64,000 nucleotides of DNA, from NCBI RefSeq assembly GCF_009870125.1, contig NC_046679.1:8184001-8248000 (forward strand). The letters are read 5' to 3'. This DNA is from Drosophila pseudoobscura (lineage: Eukaryota; Arthropoda; Insecta; Diptera; Drosophilidae). The notes below the pieces were generated by a model. It saw only the letters and a program-made list of their open reading frames with translations. It searched no databases and had not been told where the DNA came from. Below are positions 21,117-31,649 of this stretch, one piece after another. The first letter of the stretch is position 1; each line of letters opens with the position of its first letter. The position numbers and the translations under genes are program-made.

Positions 21117-23721
21117 TTACGGCAGGAGTCGCACCACAAAGAGAATGAGGAGGAGGGTCAGCTGAGTGCCGAGCCATTGGCGGGCCAGCCGGGAGGCTTG
21201 TCCGCAGATATTCTCGAGTATGGCGCAGTTCCTGAAGTGCTTCTCGTCGGACAACATTTTGGCCGTCTCCCGTGCAAACTCCGCCGAGTTCTTGTAGCAC
21301 TTGTACCTAGCGCTATTGTAGATGCAGTTCTCGTAGGCGTACCGGGCACTGAAAGGGATGCCATACTCGTATATCATCGCATGCCATTTGGCCCGGTCTC
21401 GAATGGCAATTAGCCAATTCTCAGACACACTTACCAACAGAATTCCATGAATTTTTCACTGGCATTTCGCGTCCCATCGTGTACCTCCTCACTGAGGATG
21501 CTCTCGAATTCGGATGTGCAGCTGACCCAGTCCAATTGGATGTAGGCGAAGCAGTCCTTGTGCCTCAGGTAATCTGCAAAAACCAACCAACCCACATATG
21601 TACATATACTTGAGTACATAGATAATGTTACCAGGCACTTAAACTACTTTCAAGTGGAGTGGCCTTTGTTTGAACTTGGAAAGGAACATTGGGGGGATAA
21701 TCTCGTGGGGTCTGATTGCATTGCCATGTTGAATTTGTGTCTTTGTGGGTATATCTCAGTGTAGTTCACTCGTGTACTGGCGGATACATGCTCTGGGATA
21801 TGCTTTGTGCCTTGTGTATCTCCCTGTTGGGCATTTGCGCCTCTGGTGTGCTCAGAGTCGACTTGCCAAATTGATTTCCTTCCTCCCGTCGCTATCTTAC
21901 CTCGCTGAAAATCCACATCGCCGCAAAATTTATAGAAAAATCGTCGGGCCCCTTCCACATTGTTCTTAAAGGTTTCCAGCTTCCGGTCGTTCAGGCAGCG
22001 CTTCGAGTAGGCATCAAAGCAGCGCATGCCGCGGTTGAAAATGCTACAAAAAAACATGTGTATTATGTAGTCCCATTTGAATGCAATAATTGAGTAAATT
22101 CTCAGCAAACAGGGTCCAGGACCCTACCGCCAAATATTGTTCTGTTGCCATGTACTACTCCCCACAAAAGGAAGTCCCAAAGTATTTGCCTCGATGGCAA
22201 CACATTTCGTTAATAATAAACCTAACCAGGAAGCCAACAGCTTCAAAGACTCTTGAAAAGTGTCCCGAGCTACTTTATGGCCTATGTATCTGCCAGGAAT
22301 TTGATACGGGTGACGGAATTCCAACACTTTTGCTGACTGTATCAAATCTAATTTAACCCATTTTAAAAGTAAATCCAAGGGAATACATAAAAAAAAAGGA
22401 AAAAGTCTGGATACACTAGTGCCCCCCTTCAGCCACCTTTCCTTGCTCCTTATTCTTTATAAACTAACAAGTTCAAGCTATCCCCGAGCACTCCAAGGAA
22501 GTGCTCGTACAACGTCCTGTCAAACATAAGAACTTTTGTCTACAGTTACGTACAACAGAAGTTTTTCTTACGAATTTCCCATGAATTTTGCATGAAGAGG
22601 ATAGCTTTCCTACTTAAATATTCCTGCTGAAAAAGTCTAGCATCCCAACACAATGATTTTGTTACTTTTGCAAGAATGCATTGAGCACCAATCAGTCCAC
22701 AATCCAATGCCGACTGCTGGTTATCTGGAGTGTCACTGATAGCTTTCCCGTTGACGCCAATCAAGAATGAAGATTGTCCCAATTGTGCGTTGGGTCATTG
22801 GCTCAGATTGGGATACGAAAAGCTGTATATGTCAGCCGACAGACGGGACCCACACAGATAAGATGTGTGAAAGGTACGCCCCATAGGAACGGTAATTTTT
22901 ATCCGATTGTTGTACAAGTTGTTACGGATAGGCAGACTTCAAAATTTGATTAGCTTTAGCTGTCATCCAGGTGCATATCCTGATAAATTTACATATGAGT
23001 ACTGGGTGCAAAACCCCAACTGATTAATAATGCAATCAATTAATCTAACGTGTTTTAATTAATCGCACAATTAGTTAATTATAGTCCTGATTATAGTTAA
23101 TTCAGTGTCAACGCCAAACAGAACCAAACAAAAAACAAACAGAATTGATGGCAAAAGTCTCGAATTAATTAATTCGTTTTGGCACTTGAAGTTGAAACAA
23201 TTAATCAGCCAACTTTCGTCCCCTTAGCGGTCCCTGGCAAGGACTTTCCCAACTGAAATCGGGGTATTGTTACTGGTCCCTGATATAAGAATGCATTCCA
23301 TTCCCTTTGTGGCCCTGGTCAAATGTGAATAAATTACATATTGAGTGGGTTTACGAGACCAGCTTGAGTGAGGCAATCAATAATCCGGGAATGCTTGCTA
23401 TTTGTTCTTCCCACTCATAATTGGCATGCACTTCTGGTTCCGGCAGTAGGTATCCGACGGCCCGTGGCTGATTGCTTACTTGCACTTTGTCGTGATGTCC
23501 CTCTTGTTGATGACAATTTTGGTGTTCTGCAGGAACTCCATGAGATGAGGCGGCAAATCCTTGAAGCACTCATCCACCATTCTCTGCGTGCTGCCACAGT
23601 CCTCGCTCGGAACGGCCGTCTGCTGTTTGGTCTCATTTTGGCCAAGGCCAGGAACAGCAATTCCAATCAGTATGATAACAAAACCGAAAACTATGAGCAT
23701 ACAAGAGTTGTTTACGCACAT
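21117..23721 (-). CDS. 27 kDa hemolymph glycoprotein family protein (DUF1397)
   Basis: Four exons (23721-23480, 22043-21901, 21573-21435, 21348-21117) encode 251 residues; all junction phases match. Intron 1 is about 1.4 kb, the others 0.1-0.3 kb. Residues 1-33 carry a hydrophobic signal (CMLIVFGFVIILIGIAVPGL). The mature part has regularly spaced cysteines (EDC, DEC, TKC, MRCF, KRCL, KFCG, KDCF, VSCT, EFCC, ENC, YKCY, RNC, NIC) in helical sequence, the pattern of the insect 27 kDa hemolymph glycoprotein family. Molecular function is unknown for the family. The C terminus ends in a hydrophobic stretch (LTLLLILFVVRLLP), which looks like a GPI-anchor signal, so this member may be membrane-attached rather than free in hemolymph. 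Family assignment is by cysteine pattern from memory. Confidence 0.75.
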
Positions 23722-23849
23722 CTTTCAAGGACACTTGTTGCCACGATAAAGGATAGTAATCGACGCGACCGACCTCTGAGCTCAACCGAACGAGTGACAA
23801 CAGCGAACTGTGCCGGCTAGTCGCAAGCCTCATCTTTAAAAGAGGACTC

Positions 23850-25914
23850 CAAACAGGCATCGCTGTAAGTCCTTCTGTTAACTAGATGTTAGGTGGCGCA
23901 TGCGCGTCGACAGATCCAGCACGTGTTTCATCTTTTGTTTACATTGCAAGGGCAGGCGACTTCTTCCTCTCGGCCAGGCGGACAGACAGATAGGAAAGGA
24001 ATTTGCATAAATTAGTTATAACTTTCTGTGACTAGGGGTGATACACTTGTCGTTCAATTTGAATTCGTTTCAAGTCAAATACGAAAGATTGATTGTCCTT
24101 GTCCTTGTCTACCGCTATCCTTACTGCGTAGCAGACAGCACAAAGTATGATATTCCTGCCTGGGGCTTTCAGCAGGCTTTCATAACAGCACTTGTGTCGA
24201 GTTAATTACTCACCTTTATTGCCCAGTGTCCTGTCCTGGCTCTTCTCGAATGGACGACACGTCCTGACTTACTCGTGTGACCTCTATAGATTTAAAACGA
24301 TTTTCTTTGTTGTGCCACCTATTGTTTGGGCCATTTTGTAAACAAATTCCTGTCTCTAACCTAGCGGACAGTGTGTAATCAAGTCACAATTGTTGCTGGA
24401 AGGCAATATGAGTGCATATTTCAAGTGCAGCAAACCATTAGAAAGCACACACAGAGAGGCAGCACCGAATTTACCTCTTCTTTTAAACTCTATCGCACAT
24501 CGTATTGATTCCAAGAAGTTTGTGGGGTCTCATTGATTTTCATAAATTTCTTGTTTGATTCATTTGTGGTTTCCCAAGCTTACATCTGGAAATGTGCTCG
24601 TAATGTAACCCGGCGGATCTATATACATGTGTATATATCTAGTTTTCTCCAAGTGAAGACGCAATTCTTAGAATCCCCGCAGGTTTTTGGCAATTTTATT
24701 GACAGCCCCTGCTGCAGTTATTTATTTTTAGCCTACACTAGAGTACTTGTCTTAAAGTGTTGAGGACCCAACTCAAAACACCAACCCTATGCTTTTACTT
24801 AGTAAGTAAGCTTTTTACTTACTTTCGGTTTTCGTAATTATGGAATTTTATTAATGACTGCGATTTAGGCGCTCCTCCTTCTTTTTGCCATTCAGTGAAT
24901 CAGAATGAGAATCTGTAGAACCCTACAGATCAGAAGAACAACACCAACACCAAACCGTGACTTATTGACATGTGAAAAGCGATTATTCGTTGGAATTGGA
25001 CGGATCAGCGATTAGAGCAATGTACGCTTAAATTTCTTAGAATTTTGTTTGGTTAATTCGATTTGCTATAATTGTATCAACAGATTGTGAAGCAGCAAAG
25101 TCTCCTGGAGGGGTGTAAGATGGGGTGAACGAGGGGGAACTAGGCTGAGCAGCAGTTTTCATGGCAATCAAAAGTGCTCGGACAACTGCAAATGCTCTCC
25201 GGTCCCTATGATTCAGAAGCGTCGATTGGCCTCTGCAGATCTCACAAGTTGAATTTTGATGAGGATTAATTTCGAATTTGCTCCACCTTATATTAAATTT
25301 AAAAATCAGTTTTAAAGAACGGTTTCCTCCTAACGAATGTTTTTTACACTACAGCTATGTAGTTTTTATGTAGAAAATGTGTAGTTGCCATGTAGAACAT
25401 TAATTTGCTGGCATTTTTTGTAGACTTTTTTAAACGATATTTATAATCAATCCACTGAAAGGGAGTTCTTAAAATTTGCCAATCTTGTTGAAAATTGATT
25501 GATCAATCGTACAAAATTATATTTTCAAGGCTGAGATCTTAGTTAGCTAGTTATATTCGACGGAAAATAAAAAACGATTAAAAAGATTCCGATCATAGAC
25601 AGAGAACGATTAACCCATTGTCGACCAGTGGGTATTAAAATACAATCCACGAATATTATGAAAATTTAAGAATTTTGCGAATTTCAGATGACAGATATCG
25701 TATTTTTTGGTTTTTGTAAGCTAAGAGCAAAGATAGGATAAAGCTACAAGAATTATTTATGAATGGTTTTGTTCTCAGGGCTGAGCTTAAGTTGTTCACC
25801 TGTTGTTATAGAGGTATTTTTAATAGTGCGTCAAGTGGGTTAAGGTTCAGATATTTTTTAACTTTGCATAACAACACCGCCGTGCCGCAATTTTAACGAG
25901 TTAAATCAATTAAA
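23850..25914. other. Intergenic region, no gene seen
   Basis: About 2 kb between the hemolymph glycoprotein gene promoter and mRpL11. No open frame with coding character, RNA gene or clear repeat was found. Confidence 0.55.
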
Positions 25915-26626
25915 ATGTCCAAAGCAGCCGGTAAACTAAAGTCCCTGAAGAAGACAGTCGAGCGGGTGACGCATACAAGCAAACTGAAGACCAACATACC
26001 CGCCGGCATGGCGGCGGCAGGTCCTCCACTCGGACCCATGCTGGGTCAGGTTGGTGCTACTCTAAATATAACACATTTGGGGCTGATCCATGATAATCAA
26101 TCCACAGCGTGCCATCAACATAGCCGCATTCTGCAAGGACTTCAACACGAAGACAGCGGAAATGATTGAGGGCGTGCCTCTGCCCTGCCGCATATCTGTA
26201 AACAGCGATCGCAGCTACGACCTGGCCATACACCATCCGCCGGCGACTTTCTTTTTGAAGCAGGCGGCGGGGATTCAACGAGGAACTATGACGCCTGGCA
26301 AGGAAGTGGCCGGTATGATAACCCTTAAGCATTTGTACGAAATTGCAGCCATAAAGATCCAAGATCCGCCCAACGCCCTACTGTCCATGCAGGTAAGTTC
26401 AGGTGAAGCAGGAAGGAGTCCAAAAAAACATAATTTTCATTTAAATTCTTTTCAGCAAATGTGTGAGATGCTCATCAGCATTGCACGGACTTGTGGCATT
26501 AAGGTGGTCCGGGACTTGGACCCAGCGGCCTACGGCGAATTCCTGGAGGAGCGCAAGACCATTGTGGAGCAGCAGCGACGTGAGCTCCAAGAGAAGCGAG
26601 AGGCAAAAATGCTGCGCACGGGCTAG
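25915..26626 (+). CDS. mRpL11: Mitochondrial ribosomal protein L11
   Basis: Three exons (25915-26049, 26108-26392, 26456-26626) encode 196 residues; both introns are phase 0 and about 60 nt. The protein is the mitochondrial uL11 protein, which binds 23S-like rRNA at the GTPase-associated centre of the mitoribosome large subunit. The hallmark N-terminal signature is present (NIPAGMAAAGPPLGPMLGQ, then RAINIAAFCKDFN), followed by the RNA-binding C-terminal domain (AGMITLKHLYEIAAIK, ISIARTCGIKVV) and a charged helical tail (EERKTIVEQQRRELQEKREA) typical of mitochondrial forms. It ends 67 bp from the stop of the convergent RRP36 gene. Confidence 0.95.
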
Positions 26627-26693
26627 TTTGGAAGGAGTTCAATATGAAAACTGTTTAATCGTTAATATACATTTATAACTAAAGCAAGAAAAT

Positions 26694-27553
26694 CTAATCT
26701 ATGCCAATCCGCTTTCTGTCCTTGGCAGCATTCTTCTTCCGCCTCTTCTCCAAATGCTTGTTCAGCTTTCCGGTGCTCTTCAGAAGCTCGAACTGGGCCA
26801 CCAGCTCTTTGGCACGCCGTTCCTCTACAATAGAACAAGTTTGTTAAAGATATACTCTGTTAAGAAACGGTATAGGGAAACATACTCTTGGTGAGATAGT
26901 GAGGTTGCTGTCCTTCGTTGTGGGACTTTTGGATGTAGTCGCGCTCCTTCTTCAAGGAATGTTGCTTGATGTGCCACCGCTTGTCCTCCACATTTTTGTT
27001 GATGAGCCTTTGCATGGTGTGCTTGATTTTCTTCTTCTCCTCAGCATCAGCCACTTGGTCCAGTTGCTTCTTCAGCTGGCCAACTTCCTTGTCGCGTATT
27101 TTCGTCACAAACTTGTAGTTTTTCTTGAAGGTTTCAATGTTGTAGTCTCCCGACTTTTCATCGAATCGTGGATCCCGCAGCTCAACTTCTTTTTTGCGCT
27201 CTACGCGGTGCTCAGCGCCAAGGAAGGGAACCTGTCGTCTGGAACTCATCTCACGCGGACGATTTTTGTTGAGACGTTTGAGGTCTGTTTTTGTTTTTCG
27301 TTGCTTTGCCGGCGCGCTCTTGCTGCCCAGCACTGCTTCCTTGTAGACCTTGGCGCCCAGCTCTTCCTTGAGCTGCATAATCTCCTCGAAGGACATGCCC
27401 TTAAGATCTTGGCGAATGGCCGACTGAAACGGATTCTCATTAGCTAAAGGAGCTCAATCCTTGCACTTTTTGTTTTACCTGACTTTCATCTTCACTGACT
27501 ACTACCGACTCCGGCTCCGAGTCTGACGCGGACTCTCTAGAAGACATCTCCAT
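26694..27553 (-). CDS. RRP36-type rRNA processing protein
   Basis: Three exons (27553-27479, 27423-26886, 26824-26694) encode 247 residues with matching phases. RRP36 is a nucleolar component of the small-subunit processome needed for early pre-rRNA cleavage and 18S maturation. Visible features are an acidic Ser/Glu N terminus (SASDSEPESVVVSEDES) and FEEIMQLKEELGAKVYKEAV. Next come the conserved RPREMSSRRQVPFL and the core DPRFDEKSGDYNIETFKKNY with FVTKIRDKE. The lysine-rich C terminus contains EKRRKKNAAKDRKRIG. Length and motif order fit the family. The start at 27553 was chosen because exon 1 splices in phase; a second in-frame ATG follows two codons later. E-boxes lie just upstream. Confidence 0.92.
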
Positions 27554-27616
27554 CCAATTTGCTCTTAAATATCAGTTTATTTAATCTATTTTATTTGAAT
27601 TTACTTTTATTTTTTT

Positions 27617-27646
27617 CACGTGTTTTTGTTTTGATTGAAACAGCTG
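27617..27646. promoter_or_regulatory. E-boxes (CACGTG and CAGCTG) upstream of RRP36
   Basis: CACGTG at 27617-27622 and CAGCTG at 27641-27646 lie 64-93 bp upstream of the RRP36 ATG. CACGTG is the Myc/Max hexamer; CAGCTG matches the E-box core-promoter motif of Drosophila housekeeping genes. No TATA box was seen. Confidence 0.45.
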
Positions 27647-27699
27647 ATAGCTTAATCCACTTAAGCCCCCCTATTTAAACAGTTCACGACTTGAGGTAA

Positions 27700-29010
27700 A
27701 TGCCAGAAAATATTATTGATTGTAAATTCTTCTTGTAGATCCATTCCATGTTCCTCTAAACTTAAAAAAACAACGATATATTTAACCTGAACTACTCTAA
27801 CATATTTAAATTTTTATTATTTCCAATGCAATATTAAAATTTTCCCTTGGTTTAAGTTGGGTTAATAGTTCGATCCGGATCCCTATATATGCCAAACAGT
27901 ATATAATTTATCGTAAATGGTATCCCTGGATGGTACTGCTGGCAAATAAGGAACGATAACGATAGCTCCAGCCAGTGTTGCAAAAACTCTGTACTAAATA
28001 CTGAGAACATTTGAATTTAAATTTGAATATTATGACTTTTCAAAACCAACAAGATAAAAAGAAAATGGCTGCAGTTAAAAGTGCAGAAATATGATTATAA
28101 TCCGATCGATCTGACAAATGAATTGTATATTGGTATGTGTATTACTTCTTCGAATCAAAAGCATGAAAGAATATACGAATTTGTATAGTTAGTTATGATA
28201 TGATTTCCAAATTGTCAAGGATATCAATAATTTTGGTTATTGTGAAGTGTTTTTTCTGTTGTGTGCTAGGCAAATCTAAGAATCTGACAATTTATAGCCC
28301 CAAAACTCGACAATAGCGTACTTACTTGTACAATATATGTTTTCTAATCAACAGGTTGGTCGTCCAGCACGGACAATCCTCTATCGGACCTCCATTGTCT
28401 TTATTTTCACTGTTCAATGACTTCACGTGCGCTAAAAACATTGACCTAACTTTACCCACATTAAAAGTAAACATCAACAACTTCTATGGGGGGTGGTTTT
28501 ATGATGACTATAACTTTCCATGCAGCTACATTATCACGTTTTGATGGCCAAGGCTGGGCGGGCGCCGCGCCGTTTCACTCCCGCGATTTGTTTGCATTGC
28601 ATTTGTGTCCAGACCTGGAGCCTCGGAGCAGAGCCGAGCCGGGCAGGGCTTGGCCTGGCCTGGCTAGTCGTTGGCTAAAAAGTCAGCTGAACCATTTAAC
28701 GGTCGTGTGATTTCTAGGTACACATACTATAAGTGTAACACGCATGGGTTCGATTTCGTTCGGGGGTGTCATTACCAGGAGCGTTTCAAGCTATTTGGAG
28801 TACAGCTTCGAATGTCCTTCCTTCGCCGCTAGAGACGGTCCTGGATATGACGAAGACACTTCGGCTAAGGCGGACACAGGGACACTGGGACTGGGCTCAC
28901 GTCCATTCACCAATTACGCGCCTTTCGCCGCTGCGGTGTTCTTAATTTCTTAAAAAGCGTTTAAACATCTAATGAAAGCATTTTGGCCCGCGGTTCTGCT
29001 GTCCGTCAAA
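27700..29010. other. Intergenic region, no gene seen
   Basis: About 1.3 kb between the RRP36 promoter and the TMEM26-like promoter. Open frames lack coding character. A GC-rich island (about 28540-28660) precedes the TMEM26-like start. Confidence 0.5.
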
Positions 29011-29045
29011 TCAGTTTCGTTTGGCTTTTCGCCCTGTACGGTTCG
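29011..29045 (+). promoter_or_regulatory. Initiator plus DPE core promoter of the TMEM26-like gene
   Basis: TCAGTT at 29011-29016 is an initiator with its A (+1) at 29013. GGTTCG at 29040-29045 is then exactly at +28 to +33 and matches the DPE pattern RGWYV, with the favoured G at +24. No TATA box is present. This predicts a 117-nt leader before the ATG at 29130. Confidence 0.6.
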
Positions 29046-29129
29046 GTATCGGTTTGATTTTGGTTCTATCGGAGGAGACTGATTGACACTCAATGCTGAG
29101 AGCCACAGGATTATGTCATTGAGACCATC

Positions 29130-31394
29130 ATGGCCAAGATAATATCCACGATAAAGGCCATCCTCACGAGGATCATCTTCAGTGCCCACAGTCTGCTGGC
29201 AATTTGGCAGGTGACGACGTTCAAGGACGACATCATCTACTGGACACTATGCGGACCCCTGCTGCTGCTGCTGCTCGAGGGCATTTTCACCATCATGATC
29301 AAGAAGACGCAGGAGTGGCGCTGGTAAGGTTCAGGCAGATTCTCCTGCAGATCTTGACCCATTCCGGCTCCTTCTCCTGCAATGTAAACAACAATCGGCT
29401 GGACACTGACGTCACCCTCGAGTTTTGATTTTCAATTAAAAGTGAAATCATGTGTTTAATGTGGGGAATGGCCCCAGACTGACCATCCCCGTCCCCAACC
29501 CCACACTGTCGTAATAGTAAAAACTTTAATGGAATGCCGTGTGAAAAGGGGGTGGTGGGGTGGCAGTGGTGGGTGGCTGATGTTTACCTTTCGAGGCATC
29601 GCTCGGTGACCATTGTTTGTTTTTGCTATTCCTCTTTGAACGCTCTTTTATGTCCACCTCTTGTCCCCAGGTTCTGCCCCTCCGTGTTTCTATACCTGAG
29701 CAGCATTGTGCCCGCCATTTGGCTGTTGGAGCTGGACAAGATTGAGCGTCGCCTGCAGATAATCAATGCCTCGCTGACCAGCTCGAATGCCACCAGCCCG
29801 AATCCGAACAACTTTAGCAGCCCCAGCAGCAGCCTCATCAGCGGCCCCAGCGGCAGCAGCAATAGCAGTGGCATGGATCCAGTGGCGGATCTGCTGGACG
29901 ATGCGGGCATCAAGCTGCCCGTCATCAGTGCGGACACCTGGACCACCCTGATTGAGCAGTTCCTGATGCTCATTCTGATCGTTGGCCGCTGGCTGCTGCC
30001 CAAGGGAGACCTCACGCGGGATCAGCTGAGTCAGCTTCTACTGGTCTACATTGGCACGGCGGCGGACATCATTGAGTTTTTCGACTCCTATAAGGACGAT
30101 TCCATTGCACGTATTGGCTTCCTGGTCTACCTGACGCTGGGCATCTGGTCCTGGAGTCTCATGCAGTTCACGATTGTGCTCTCGGCCACACGGGGAAGAC
30201 GACCCCGGGGCAGTGGCTCGCACCAGAAAGAGGAGTAAGTGGTAGCCATATCTTTGCCCAAATTGTAATTCCCTTTTCTTTTCTTTGGGTAGACACACGG
30301 ACTGCTGTCAGAACTGCTGCTGTGGCATCGATGTGTGGGGCATTGTCCTCAATGTCATACTGCAGGACGCTCCGTTCCTCACCTTCCGCCTGCTGATCAT
30401 CTTCCAGTACAAGATCATCAACTACATGAATGTCTTCTTTACATGTAAGGGCATCTCAGCGGGGTTCCTTCTACTTTATAGAGGATTATTTCTCTCCCTC
30501 TCATTGTAGGTAAAAACTCTCTGGTGATCATCCTGCAGCTGTATCGGCTGTACGTGGTCAACGCGGAATTCTGGAAGAGTCGTCGGGAGAGTCGGATGGC
30601 CAAGTCGCGCCAGTTCCAGTCGCGTCGTCGAGTCCAGGACGCAGATCAGAACAGCATCTATATGATATCCAATGAGCGTGGCGGCGATGTTAAAAAGAAA
30701 ATCAAAAAGTGAGCATGCCCCAAGGGAAGGGCACAATCTTCAGGCTCTAAAATACACTTTCTTTCCAAGCAGGGCCAAAGACAAAGACTATGCCATACAG
30801 GAGGCCAGCTACAGCAAAAAGAAAAAGGACAAAAAGGACAAGTAAGTGGCCAAAAATATACTTATATTCCCCAAGGAAAGTATTAAAGACCCCAATCCCA
30901 GGAAGAAGCGAAAACACAAGGACACGGGATACTCCACGGCCAGCTCACAGAATCTGTATTCCACGAAGGCCAGCGGCACCGAGAAGGATCCGCGACGCAA
31001 GGACAAAAAAGGCAAGAAGTCGAAGCGCATCTGCAGCAGCTCCCCCAGCGACTGCGACCTGGCCAATGCCAAGAAGCAGAAGCGCGCCAAGAACGCCGAC
31101 AAAAACGATAAGAAGTAGGTAATAACTGTTCTGCCGCACATTGATCGACTCATTCATTTGCTGGAACTCCGCCACAGGAAAAACCGCAAGATCGAAGTCA
31201 TTGAAGAGTCGAACAGCTCGAGCAGCAGCAGCAGCTCCGACTCGAGCAACTCGACGCTGCCCAGCTACGAGGTGATCGACGAGAAGAAGGCGAAGGCCCG
31301 AAGGCGCAAGCAGCGGGGCGGCAGTAGCAGCGACAGCAGCTCCTCGGAAAGCAGCTCGGAGAGCTCCTCCTCCTCATCCTCGTCCTCATCGTGA
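29130..31394 (+). CDS. TMEM26-family multi-pass membrane protein
   Basis: Seven exons (29130-29323, 29671-30234, 30293-30444, 30510-30708, 30773-30841, 30902-31114, 31178-31394) encode 535 residues. About eight hydrophobic segments lie in the first 340 residues, for example LTRIIFSAHSLLAIWQV, CGPLLLLLLEGIFTIMI, CPSVFLYLSSIVPAIWLLEL, IGFLVYLTLGIWSWSLMQF and VILQDAPFLTFRLLIIF. This order matches TMEM26, a poorly understood membrane protein family. A Ser/Asn-rich loop (about residues 95-130) interrupts the helices. The C-terminal 170 residues are cytoplasmic-type low complexity: lysine clusters, then serine/aspartate runs to the end. The last exon junctions all fall as AA|G inside lysine codons. 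Function unknown; the family call rests on topology and remembered motifs. Confidence 0.8.
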
Positions 31395-31622
31395 GGTTTG
31401 AGCATTGAGCAATGATATTTTTTGGAACTAACCTCCCAGCGTTAGGTAAACAATTTTTGTGTGGCAGTCCCCAAATGATGGGGCTGAAGCGCCCAGCTCC
31501 AGGTGCGCGAATATTTTGTATGACCCCATCTGAAGGGAGGTCGAAAATTTGTCGGAAAACATACATATATTTTGATATGTTCATATGTTTGCTAAATCAA
31601 CTGTATCTCAATTTGAATTGAA

Positions 31623-31628
31623 AATAAA
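31623..31628 (+). terminator. Poly(A) signal of the TMEM26-like gene
   Basis: AATAAA lies 229 bp after the stop codon of the TMEM26-like gene and is the first such signal downstream. Confidence 0.6.
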
Positions 31629-31649
31629 GAGCGGGTGGCAGTCCAATAA

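Noticed and set aside
28746-28760. GGTTCGA-like box suggesting a tRNA
   Set aside because: No acceptor stem, anticodon arm or matching A box within tRNA distance; the same holds for similar boxes at 52027 and 53042.
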